Source of the DNA: Nannocystis bainbridge
GTDB lineage: Bacteria; Myxococcota_A; Polyangia; Nannocystales; Nannocystaceae
Direction of reading: 5' to 3'
Assembly (NCBI RefSeq): GCF_028368995.1
Contig: NZ_JAQNDL010000001.1
Location: 3,808,001-3,872,000, forward strand
Length of the DNA stretch: 64,000 bases
Part shown: one piece after another, positions 34,138 through 42,440 of the stretch
Position numbering within the stretch: the stretch's first letter is position 1
Layout of the letters: each line of letters starts with the position of its first letter
Position numbers and translations under genes: made by a program
The notes under the pieces: generated by a model
Database searches by the model: none
The model's input: only the letters and a program-made list of their open reading frames with translations
What the model was told of the DNA's origin: nothing

Positions 34138-36018
34138 CTACTCGTCGTCGTCTTCGACGACCTCGCCCACTTCTTCGAGCGCGGCCGCGGCGTCGGCCGT
34201 GATCCGCTTCGGCGGCGGCGCCACGACCGGCTGCAGGCGCGCGCGCGGGGGCGGCGGCGCGGCGATGGCCGCCCACTCGCCGCCGAGCGGCTGCAGCAGC
34301 GCCGCCAGCCCCTCGATGCCCGCGCGCACCAGCTCCGGGTCGCCGCCGGCCAGCACCGCCCGCGCGTCGCGCAGGCCGCCCTCCACCGTCGCGCGCACCT
34401 CGGGCGCCAGCTTCTCCTGCTCGGCGACGATCCGCTCGCAGCGCTGGACCATCCCCTCGAGCCGCGCCCGTCGCTCGTGCGCCTCGCGCTCGAGCCGGCC
34501 CGCCGCCTCGCGCTCGCGCGCCGCCTCGACCATCGCGCTCAGCTGCTCCTCCGCCAGCCCGCCGCGCTCGCGCACATGCAGCCGCGCCTCCTTGCCGCGC
34601 AGCAGCTCGCGCACCGACAGCTCGAGCACCTGATTGTCGTCGATCCGCAGCTTGACCTCGACCTCCGGCCGACCGGTCACCACGAAGCTGGCGAGCAGGT
34701 CATCCTCCTCGGCCCCGCGGTCGCCCTGGAACAGCCGCGCCTCGGCCGAGGCTCGCCCGTCGCCCGGCGTATTCAGGGTCACCGCCGTCTCGGCCGGCAC
34801 CGCCGCGCGCGCCGTCAGCAGCGTCTGCACCTCGCCGCCCGACAGCCGCACGACCAGCGGCTGCACCAGCGCCTCGTGCACCCGCACCTCCGGGTGCCGC
34901 GACGCCATCAGCCCGGCGAGGATCGCCGCCCCGCGCGCGACCGTGTCGATCGTATCGAGCTTGCTCGACGGGATCTTTTTAAAGATGGCCTCGATCTTCT
35001 CGTGCAGCGCCGGCACCCGGCTGGTCCCGCCGAGCAGCATGACCTCGCCGACGCGCCCCTCCGCCACCCCTGACTCCTCGAACACGCGGCCCACCAGCCC
35101 GGCGATCCGCTGGACCACGTCGCCGGCCAGCTTCTCGAGCCGCGCCTGCGTCAGCTTGGCCGCCAGGTGCTTCGGGCCCGCCTCGTCGGCGCTGAGGAAC
35201 GGCAGGTGGACCTCGACGTCCTTGCGCTCCGACAGCGCGATCTTGGCCTTCTCCGCCGCGTCGCGGACCCGCGAGCGCACCAGCTCCGCGTCGCCGCCCT
35301 CCTCGCCGCGCTCGCTCAGCAGCCACTCGACCAGCCGCCCGTCGATGTCCTCGCCGCCGAGCGCCAGCCCGCGCTGAGCCAGCACCGAGACCTCGCGCTC
35401 CTTGATCTCCACCACCGCGCAGCTGGCCCCGCCCGCGCCGACGTCGACGAGCACGATCACCTCGTCCTCGACGCCTGTCCTTTCGGCCTGGTACAGCAGC
35501 GCCGCCGCCGTCGTCGCGTGCACCAGCCGCCGCACCTCGAGCCCGCCGAGCCGGCACGCGTGCAGCAGCGCCCGCCGCTGCGCGTCGCCGAAGTGGACCG
35601 GCACCGTCACGACCGCGTGCAGCACCGGCTCGCCGAGCTGCTCCTCGGCGATCGCCCGCACCTCGGCGACCTGCGCGGCCACCAGCGCCTGCGGCAAGAT
35701 CGCGTGCTCGCCCAGCTTGACCGACGCCTCGCCGTGCTCGGCCCGCACCAGCGTCTGCGGCTGCCACACCCCCGGCGTCACCGCCTCGAACCGGCGCCCG
35801 AGCAGCCGGAGCACGTAGAGCTGGCTGCCGTCGGGCCGCAGCAGCGCCATCCGCCGCGCCCGGTCGCCGACCACCACCGCGCCCTCGCCGTCGATCGCCA
35901 CCGCCGCCGGCAGCACCATCACGCCCTTGCCCTGCAGCAGCGCCGAGGCCCGACCGTGCTCGAAGATCCCCACCGTGCAGCGCGTCGTCCCCAGATCGAT
36001 CCCGATCGCCGTGCTCAT
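34138..36018 (-). CDS. Hsp70/DnaK-like ATPase, divergent
   Basis: 626 residues from ATG 36018. The actin-fold motifs are present: IGIDLGTTRCTVGIF at the start (phosphate 1), LVDVGAGGASCAVVEI near 206 (phosphate 2), VMLLGGTSRVP near 335 (adenosine). The substrate domain keeps the beta-sandwich order but lacks the DnaK lid sequence, and the end is an acidic tail EVVEDDDE. It differs from housekeeping DnaK in phosphate 1 (TTR for TTN). No grpE or dnaJ lies nearby. A TTGACA (17 nt) AAGAGT pair upstream at about 36050-36022 could be its promoter. It is probably a specialised paralogue. Confidence 0.86.
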   Translation of the reverse strand: MSTAIGIDLGTTRCTVGIFEHGRASALLQGKGVMVLPAAVAIDGEGAVVVGDRARRMALLRPDGSQLYVLRLLGRRFEAVTPGVWQPQTLVRAEHGEASVKLGEHAILPQALVAAQVAEVRAIAEEQLGEPVLHAVVTVPVHFGDAQRRALLHACRLGGLEVRRLVHATTAAALLYQAERTGVEDEVIVLVDVGAGGASCAVVEIKEREVSVLAQRGLALGGEDIDGRLVEWLLSERGEEGGDAELVRSRVRDAAEKAKIALSERKDVEVHLPFLSADEAGPKHLAAKLTQARLEKLAGDVVQRIAGLVGRVFEESGVAEGRVGEVMLLGGTSRVPALHEKIEAIFKKIPSSKLDTIDTVARGAAILAGLMASRHPEVRVHEALVQPLVVRLSGGEVQTLLTARAAVPAETAVTLNTPGDGRASAEARLFQGDRGAEEDDLLASFVVTGRPEVEVKLRIDDNQVLELSVRELLRGKEARLHVRERGGLAEEQLSAMVEAAREREAAGRLEREAHERRARLEGMVQRCERIVAEQEKLAPEVRATVEGGLRDARAVLAGGDPELVRAGIEGLAALLQPLGGEWAAIAAPPPPRARLQPVVAPPPKRITADAAAALEEVGEVVEDDDE

Positions 36019-36021
36019 GCG

Positions 36022-36050
36022 CGGCGCACTCTTGCAACCCCCGCCAGCGC
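36022..36050 (-). promoter_or_regulatory. Possible promoter of the Hsp70-like gene
   Basis: On the minus strand TTGACA is followed 17 nt later by AAGAGT, just upstream of the start at 36018. The -35 box matches the consensus exactly. The -10 box is weak, and the spacing to the ATG would leave almost no leader, so this is tentative. Confidence 0.3.
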
Positions 36051-36065
36051 TGTCAACACCCGCAC

Positions 36066-36088
36066 GACATGTCCCAAGGGACATGTCC
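36066..36088. repeat. Perfect CATGTCC dyad
   Basis: GACATGTCC-CAAG-GGACATGTC at 36066-36087 has nine-base arms, followed by C to complete a GGACATGTCC 10-mer. It stands alone about 50 nt upstream of the Hsp70 start. The remaining gap to 36270 shows nothing else. Confidence 0.88.
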
Positions 36089-36270
36089 AGAAGTCGCGAC
36101 CTCGGAGGACGAGGTCCGCCGCGGAGCGAGCGGCGCTCGCTCCGCGGTCCATCACCTGCGACCGAGCGACGGCGACTCGCGGCCCGCGACCCACATCACG
36201 CGACGCGAGCGCTGCCTCGTCGGCGGGACGAGGCGGCCGATGACCTCGCGCGGATCGAGCCGCGCTGGCC

Positions 36271-38436
36271 TCAGTCCGCGTGACCGAGGCGTTGCGCCAG
36301 CGCGTCGATGATCGACTCTGCCGCGGTCGTCAGCACCGTGCCCGGGCCGAACACCGCGGCCACGCCCATCGCCTCGAGCGTGGCCACGTCGCGCGGCGGA
36401 ATCACCCCGCCGACCACCACCATCATGTCGTCGCGGCCGAGCTGCTCCAGCGCCGCGCGCAGCTCCGGCACCAGCGTCAGGTGGCCGGCCGCCAGCGACG
36501 ACACCCCGACCACGTGCACGTCGTTCTCGACCGCCTGCATCGCCGTCTCGGCCGGCGTCTGGAACAGCGGGCCGATGTCGACATCGAAGCCCATGTCGGC
36601 GAACGCCGTGGCGATCACCTTGGCCCCGCGGTCATGGCCGTCCTGGCCCATCTTCGCCACCAGCAGGCGCGGCCGGCGGCCCTCCGCCGCGGCGAACGCC
36701 GCGGCCCTCGCCTGCACGCGCGCGACGCTGCGGTCGTCGTCCACCGCCGCACTATAGACCCCGCGGATCGTCCGCGTCACCGCCTGATGGCGGCCCCACA
36801 CCTGCTCGAGCGCCGCGCTCACCTCGCCGACCGTCGCCTTGGCCCGCACCGCGTCGATCGCCAGCGCCAGCAGGTTGCCCTGGCCGTCGCTCGCGCTGCG
36901 GCCCAGAGCCGCGAGCGCCGCCTGCGTCGCCGCCTCGTCGCGCCCGCGCTTCAGCTCCTCGAGCCGCGCCAGCTGGGCCGCGCGCACCGCCGAGTTGTCG
37001 ACCACCAGCACCTCGAGCGGCTCCTCTTGCTCGAGTCGCTGACGGTTGACCCCGATCACCGCCTGCGACCCGCTGTCGATGCGCCCCTGCGTCCGCGCCG
37101 CCGCCTCCTCGATGCGCAGCTTCGGCAGGCCCTGCACGATCGCCTGCGCCATTCCGCCGAGCGACTCGACCTCCTCGATCAGCGACCATGCGCTGCGCGC
37201 CAGCTCGTGCGTCAGCGACTCGATGTAGTAACTGCCGCCGAGCGCGTCGATCGTGCGGCACACCCCCGCCTCTTCTTGCAGGAAGATCTGGGTGTTGCGG
37301 GCGATCCGCGCCGAGAAGTCGGTCGGCAGCGCCAGCGCCTCGTCGAAGCTGTTGGTGTGCAGCGACTGCGTCCCGCCGAGCACCGCCGCCAGCGCCTCGA
37401 CGCACGTGCGCGCCACGTTGTTGTAGGGGTCCTGGGCCGCCAGGCTCCACCCCGAAGTCTGGCAGTGCGTGCGCAGGGCCAGGCTCTTGTCGCTCTTGGC
37501 CCCGAAGCCGCGCACGATCTTGGCCCACAGCAGCCGCGCCGCCCGCAGCTTGGCCACCTCCATCGCCAGGTTCATGCCGATGCCGAAGAAGAACGACAGC
37601 CGCGGCGCGAACGCGTCGACATCGAGCCCCGCGCGGACCCCCGTGCGCACGTACTCGAGCCCGTCGGCCAGCGTGTACGCCAGCTCGAGGTCCGCCGTCG
37701 CCCCCGCCTCCTGCATGTGATAGCCGGAGATGCTGATGCTGTTGAAGCGCGGCATGTGCTTCGCCGTGTAGGCGAAGATATCCGCCACGATCCGCATCGA
37801 CGGCTCGGGCGGATAGATGTACGTGTTGCGGACCATGAACTCTTTTAAAATGTCGTTCTGGATGGTCCCGCTGAGCTGCTCCGGGCGCACTCCTTGCTCC
37901 TCGGCCGCGACCACGTAGAGCGCGAGGATCGGCAGCACCGCCCCGTTCATCGTCATCGACACCGACATCTGGTCGAGCGGGATGCCGGCGAACAGCACCC
38001 GCATGTCGAGGATCGAGTCGATCGCCACCCCCGCCATGCCGACGTCGCCGAGCACGCGCGGGTGGTCGGAGTCGTAGCCGCGGTGGGTCGCCAGGTCGAA
38101 CGCGATCGACAGGCCCTTCTGCCCGGCCGCCAGGTTGCGCCGATAGAACGCGTTGCTCTCCTCCGCGGTCGAGAACCCGGCGTACTGGCGGATCGTCCAC
38201 GGCCGCTGGGTGTACATCGTCGCGTACGGCCCGCGCGTGAACGGCGGCAGGCCCGGCAGCGTGCGCAGGCAGGCCGGCTCGATCGCCTGCAGCGCCTCGG
38301 GCCCGTACACCGGCGGCACCGCGATGCCCTCCGGCGTCGCCCACGCCTGTCCTTCGGGACCTGTCGGAAGAGACACTTGAGGCAGATCGTCGTAGGCGAG
38401 CTGCGCGAGGTCGGGGAACGGCCGTGTCGTCGTCAC
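36271..38436 (-). CDS. mutB: Methylmalonyl-CoA mutase, large (catalytic) subunit
   Basis: 721 residues from the GTG at 38436. Interconverts methylmalonyl-CoA and succinyl-CoA. The TIM-barrel part has PFTRGPYATMY, RQYAGFSTAEESN and FDLATHRGYDSDHPRV. The C-terminal cobalamin domain has KMGQDGHDRGAKVIA (DxHxxG, base-off His). Length matches the family. The GTG overlaps the small-subunit stop (GTGA). A dyad repeat at 38347-38376 is read in frame near residue 25, in the unconserved N-terminus (LPTGPEGQAW). Confidence 0.95.
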   Translation of the reverse strand: MTTTRPFPDLAQLAYDDLPQVSLPTGPEGQAWATPEGIAVPPVYGPEALQAIEPACLRTLPGLPPFTRGPYATMYTQRPWTIRQYAGFSTAEESNAFYRRNLAAGQKGLSIAFDLATHRGYDSDHPRVLGDVGMAGVAIDSILDMRVLFAGIPLDQMSVSMTMNGAVLPILALYVVAAEEQGVRPEQLSGTIQNDILKEFMVRNTYIYPPEPSMRIVADIFAYTAKHMPRFNSISISGYHMQEAGATADLELAYTLADGLEYVRTGVRAGLDVDAFAPRLSFFFGIGMNLAMEVAKLRAARLLWAKIVRGFGAKSDKSLALRTHCQTSGWSLAAQDPYNNVARTCVEALAAVLGGTQSLHTNSFDEALALPTDFSARIARNTQIFLQEEAGVCRTIDALGGSYYIESLTHELARSAWSLIEEVESLGGMAQAIVQGLPKLRIEEAAARTQGRIDSGSQAVIGVNRQRLEQEEPLEVLVVDNSAVRAAQLARLEELKRGRDEAATQAALAALGRSASDGQGNLLALAIDAVRAKATVGEVSAALEQVWGRHQAVTRTIRGVYSAAVDDDRSVARVQARAAAFAAAEGRRPRLLVAKMGQDGHDRGAKVIATAFADMGFDVDIGPLFQTPAETAMQAVENDVHVVGVSSLAAGHLTLVPELRAALEQLGRDDMMVVVGGVIPPRDVATLEAMGVAAVFGPGTVLTTAAESIIDALAQRLGHAD
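38347..38376. repeat. In-frame dyad at the mutB N-terminus
   Basis: CCTGTCC-TTCG-GGACCTGTC is followed by GGAAGAGACA. On the coding strand it encodes LPTGPEGQ. The equivalent residues are variable in mutases, so the insertion is probably neutral. Confidence 0.7.
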
Positions 38437-40475
38437 GCGAGCACCTCCAGGCGCTCTTGCACCGCGCCGAGCGCCGCCAGGGCGTCGGCCCCCGCGGCGA
38501 TGAAGACATCGACGCCCGCGGCCGCGAGCGCCTCCCATGAATCCTTGGGCCGGCCGGCCAGCACGATCACGTGCGCGCCCGCGGCCCGCAGCCCCGGCAC
38601 CAGCTCGGGCACCGCCGCCGCGTAGCGAGCGTCGGTCCCGCAGATCACCGCGACCCGGGCCCCGCTGTTGGCGAACCGCGCCGCCGCCACCTGCAGCTCC
38701 TCCGTCGCCTCGACCTCGACCACCTCGAAGCCGCCGACCGGGAAGTACGCCCGCGCGTACTCGACCCGCGGCCGCACCTCACTCGCCGTGCCGAGCGGCA
38801 CCAGAGCGACCCTCGGCTCGCCGAGCGCCGCCCCGCGGGCCCGCAGCGCCTCGAACGGCCCCGCCAGCCGCCCGCGCGCCAGCGGCGTCGCCCGCGGCCC
38901 CGGCCCCGGCCGCCGGAACCCGCCGAGCCCGCGCGCGCCCGTGAACGCAGCTTGCACTTCGGACATGCTCTTAAAAGCATGTCCTTCGGACCATGTCGCT
39001 TGCGACAGGACCTCTCGGACAGCCGCCCCGCCCGCCGTCGCGCCCGAAGAATCACTCGCGGCCGGCACCTTCGCCCCCAGCGGCGGCCCCATCGGCCGCG
39101 TCGCATAGCGGCTCGCGCCGACGATCGGCAGCCGCAGCGTCGCCGCCGCCTGCGCTTGCGCCTGCGCCTGCGCGGCCACCCGCCCCTGCGCCGCGCCCGC
39201 GCGCAGCGAAGCCAGCAGCCCGCCCTCGCGCTCGATCGCCTGCAGCCGGGTCCAGGCCGCCCGCGCCAGCGCATCGGTCGCGCGCTCAATCGTGTGGCTG
39301 CCGCCGGCCGGATCGGTCACCGCCCCCAGGTGCGACTCGTCGCGCAGCAGCAGCTGCGTGTTGCGAGCCAGCCGGCGGCCCAGCGTCGACGGCTCGCCGA
39401 GCCCCTCGTCGAGGCTCGGCAGCGCGATCGAGTCGGCCCCGGCCAGCGCCGCCGTCACCCCCTCCGTCGTCGCGCGGATCAGGTTCACCCACGGGTCGAG
39501 GTTGCTCAGCTCGCGCCGCGACGCCCGCGCGTGCAGCCGCATCACCTGGCCTTCGGGACCGACCCCACAGGCGGCCGCCACCCGGGCCCACAGGCTCCGC
39601 GCCGCCCGCAGCTTGGCCAGCTCGAGCGCCAGGTCGCGCCCGACCGCCAGCACGAACACCAGCGCCCCTGCGGCCGCGTCGACTGTCACGCCCGCGGCCT
39701 GCAGCCCGCGCAGGTGCTCCAGCGCGGCCGCCAGCGCCCCCGCGACCTCGTCGGCCGCGCTCGCCCCGGCCTCGTGCCACGGCGTCGCGTCGACCAGCGC
39801 CGTGCGCAGCCCCGGCGCGTGGGCCCGCGCCCAGCCTGTCAGTTCGGCCATGTCCTCATAGACATGCTCGATCGGCCAGCCGAGCTCCCCCGTCGCCAGC
39901 AGCAGCGCCAGCGGGTCGCCGGCGACCGCCCCACGCAGCTGCCCGGGCGCGACTCCGCGCCGCTGGGCCTCGGCCACCAGCGCCGCCGCGACCGGCAGCG
40001 CCCGCGCCCCTGCGTCGATCACCACCTCGGCCTGCGCCAGATCGATCCCCGCCACCAGCGCCGCGACGTCGGCCGCGCCCGCGACCACCACCCCGGTGCC
40101 TCGCCCGTGCCCGTCATGCGCGCCGCCCGTCAGCCCCGCCGCGATCGCCTCGTCGAGCACGAACCACGCCGCCTCTGTCCCATGAGACAGATCTTCCGCC
40201 GCCGCCGCGCCCGCGATCTTCGCCGCGGCTTGCCGGTACTCCTGGGCGATCGCCCACCCGCGCCTGCCGCGGGCCAGCAGCGGCGCGCGCGGCACCGCGG
40301 CGCCCGCGTCCTCGGCCGTCACCAGCGGCGTCAGCTCGAGCCCCTCCGCGGTGCGCGTCACGAGCTTTTGGGTGGATGCGCCCCCCAGCTCGCGCGTCGC
40401 CAGCTCGCGCCAGGCGTCGATGGTGACCGGTGGGAATCCGCAGAGGCTGTCGCGCGTCGCGTCGTCGTCCGCCAC
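38433..40475 (-). CDS. mutA: Methylmalonyl-CoA mutase, small subunit
   Basis: 680 residues. It pairs with the large subunit and lacks the catalytic cobalamin signature (no DxHxxG); the Rossmann-like C-terminal part remains (ICGTDARYAAAVPELV). The barrel part retains LARNTQLLLRDESHLG and DPAGGSHTIE. A repeat cluster at 38961-39027 falls in the linker between the two domains, near residue 491 (VREVLSQATWSEGHAFKSMSE), and further dyads occur at 39836-39869 and 40176-40191. All keep the frame. The stop overlaps the mutB GTG. Confidence 0.93.
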   Translation of the reverse strand: MADDDATRDSLCGFPPVTIDAWRELATRELGGASTQKLVTRTAEGLELTPLVTAEDAGAAVPRAPLLARGRRGWAIAQEYRQAAAKIAGAAAAEDLSHGTEAAWFVLDEAIAAGLTGGAHDGHGRGTGVVVAGAADVAALVAGIDLAQAEVVIDAGARALPVAAALVAEAQRRGVAPGQLRGAVAGDPLALLLATGELGWPIEHVYEDMAELTGWARAHAPGLRTALVDATPWHEAGASAADEVAGALAAALEHLRGLQAAGVTVDAAAGALVFVLAVGRDLALELAKLRAARSLWARVAAACGVGPEGQVMRLHARASRRELSNLDPWVNLIRATTEGVTAALAGADSIALPSLDEGLGEPSTLGRRLARNTQLLLRDESHLGAVTDPAGGSHTIERATDALARAAWTRLQAIEREGGLLASLRAGAAQGRVAAQAQAQAQAAATLRLPIVGASRYATRPMGPPLGAKVPAASDSSGATAGGAAVREVLSQATWSEGHAFKSMSEVQAAFTGARGLGGFRRPGPGPRATPLARGRLAGPFEALRARGAALGEPRVALVPLGTASEVRPRVEYARAYFPVGGFEVVEVEATEELQVAAARFANSGARVAVICGTDARYAAAVPELVPGLRAAGAHVIVLAGRPKDSWEALAAAGVDVFIAAGADALAALGAVQERLEVLA
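38961..39027. repeat. Dyad cluster in the mutA interdomain linker
   Basis: GGACATGCT (38961-38969) pairs with AGCATGTCC (38976-38984) around a 6-nt loop, then CATGTCC-TTC-GGACCATGTC and GCGACAGGACCTCTCGGACAGC follow. The first stem has a changed base pair compared with the consensus. It is read in frame. Confidence 0.85.
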
Positions 40476-40537
40476 GCGCCAGATGATACGCCGCGCCCCA
40501 GCGACCAGGCTATAGTGCGCCTCGCCCCGAGCCCGCG

Positions 40538-42046
40538 ATGAACCAGCCGCTGCCCGTGACCTCGCCCTCGTCGCCGCCCCCGTTCCGCCCGTCGCGCAAC
40601 CCCATCGTCCGCCTGGTCCTGTGGTTCACCGAACCATCGATGATCAAGGGCATGGCGGTGGGCGTCGTGCTGGCGCTGCTCGGCGGCGTCGCGCTCAAGC
40701 TCGACGCCGCCTGGTACATCGCCAGCGGCCTGATGCTCGTGCTGGCCGCGCTGGTGTTCGGCGCCGTCGTCGGCCACTACATGTTCGAGGCGCGCCGCAA
40801 GCGCTTGCAGCGGCACGGGCTCGACATGCTGCGCCAGGCCGGCAGCGAGCTGCCCGGCCTCGGCGACGAGCTCGCCGTCGTGGTCCTGCAGCGCGACATG
40901 AGCCACCTCCCGAGCGTCTGGGAGCGCCTCCGTCGCCTGCGCCCCGCCGTCGAGGAGGTCGCCGGCCTCGGCTTCGCCGCCTTCTTCCGCATGGCCGCGC
41001 TGTCGGCCCTGTTCGCGGTCCTCGGCAGCGCGATCAGCTTCGCCGTGTTCCTCACCTCGTTCATGCAGGTCGAGCGCATGACCGAGCAGAACGAGCTCAT
41101 CCGGGTCCAGACCGACCTCACGATCAAGCAGCTCGCGTTCGAGGAGAAGCGCCAGGCCGTCGAGATCGCCCTCAGCATCGCCGACCGGCGCCAGACCACC
41201 GCCCGCGAGGTGTTCGCCGCGATCGCCAGCGACCCCGGCAAGGGCGGCGGCGAGCGCAAGGAGCTGACCCAAGGGACACGTCTCCTCATCACCGCCACCG
41301 TCTCGCAGCTGCAGCCGTACAAGGGCGTCGACCCGGTCGACAACGCCGTCACCGAGGACATCAAGAGCCCCGAGCAGGAGCAGGTCCTGCGCTACCTCTC
41401 GGCCGTCAACGTCGATGTCAGCGAGATCGACCTGTCTCGCGCCTTCCTCAACCACGTCGACCTGCACAGCACCGAGCTGCCGCAGCTCCAGCTCCCGGGC
41501 GTCAGCATCCGCCAGGCCGCGCTCTACGACGCCAAGTTCCCGGCCGCCAACCTGGCCCTCGCCGACCTGTCGATCTCCCAGCTCGCGCGCACCGACCTGT
41601 CCGGCGCCAACCTCACCGACGCCAAGCTGGTCGACGCCATCCTCGTCGACGCCGTGCTCACCGACGCCAACCTCGTGCGCGCCGACCTCACCCGCGCCAG
41701 CCTGCGCAAGACTGTGCTCACCAAGGCCCAGCTCGGCAGCGCCATCCTGCACGGCGTCGACTTCACGCAGTGCGACCTCGCCACCACCGACCTCACCGAC
41801 GCCGACCTGGCGCTTGCCGACCTCAGCGCCCTCGACCGCACCCCACTGGTCCCCAAGACCCGCGCCGCCGGCTCGTGGTGGCTGGCCGTCTACAGCGACG
41901 ACTACGCCGCCAAGCTCGGCGTCAGCCCGGCCCAGAACGCCAAGAACCGCGAAGCCATGACCCGCATGCGCGCCGCCCCGACGATCGACGAGGCGCGAGC
42001 GATCGTCGCCGAGGCCAAGGCCGCCGCCCCGAGCGCACCAGGGTGA
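40538..42046 (+). CDS. Membrane protein with C-terminal pentapeptide repeats
   Basis: 502 residues. Two hydrophobic helices at about 37-55 and 57-82, a third at about 145-170, then a helical segment (VQTDLTIKQLAFEEKRQAVEIALSIA) that may be a coiled coil. Residues about 296-430 are pentapeptide repeats with the A/S-D/N-L-x-x pattern (SEIDLSRAFLNHVDL, ADLSISQLARTDLSGANLTDAKL), which fold into a right-handed beta-helix. The repeat part is probably cytoplasmic. No transport motif is visible. Divergent from mutA by about 60 nt. Confidence 0.83.
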   Translation: MNQPLPVTSPSSPPPFRPSRNPIVRLVLWFTEPSMIKGMAVGVVLALLGGVALKLDAAWYIASGLMLVLAALVFGAVVGHYMFEARRKRLQRHGLDMLRQAGSELPGLGDELAVVVLQRDMSHLPSVWERLRRLRPAVEEVAGLGFAAFFRMAALSALFAVLGSAISFAVFLTSFMQVERMTEQNELIRVQTDLTIKQLAFEEKRQAVEIALSIADRRQTTAREVFAAIASDPGKGGGERKELTQGTRLLITATVSQLQPYKGVDPVDNAVTEDIKSPEQEQVLRYLSAVNVDVSEIDLSRAFLNHVDLHSTELPQLQLPGVSIRQAALYDAKFPAANLALADLSISQLARTDLSGANLTDAKLVDAILVDAVLTDANLVRADLTRASLRKTVLTKAQLGSAILHGVDFTQCDLATTDLTDADLALADLSALDRTPLVPKTRAAGSWWLAVYSDDYAAKLGVSPAQNAKNREAMTRMRAAPTIDEARAIVAEAKAAAPSAPG

Positions 42047-42440
42047 CATGGCGTAATGGGCATGTCTGTTCGCACATGTCCCTTCGACCCGGCGCTCAGC
42101 AGCATCCATCACCCGGAGCCCGCAAACGTTTCGCGGCGTCCATCCCGCGCTCGTCTCGCGGCTGCGCGTGGCTGCGTCTCCCACCTCGAGCAGACGGAGA
42201 TCCCAGCGGCGCGCTCCCTCGCTTCGCTCTCGCGCGGAGCTCCCGCTCGCTCGCTTCGCCCTCGCGCGCTCCCTCGCGCCCTCGCTCGTCCGCGCGGCGC
42301 TCGCCGTGTCGACCGCCGCGCCGCGCCGCGCGTCCGGTTCAGCGCTCGTGGCGCCCACGGCGTCGCGCTCGCGTCTTCACCCGGGTTGACGGCCCCTGCG
42401 GCCCGGTGATAAGCGAGCACTTAATCAACGACGAGGCGTC
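42047..42440. other. Intergenic region before the antiporter gene
   Basis: About 390 bases. 42061-42086 is a CATGTCTGTTCGCACATGTCC dyad of the dispersed family. About 42200-42310 is a low-complexity stretch of CTCGCTCG/CTCGCG words. No coding signal is seen. Confidence 0.65.
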
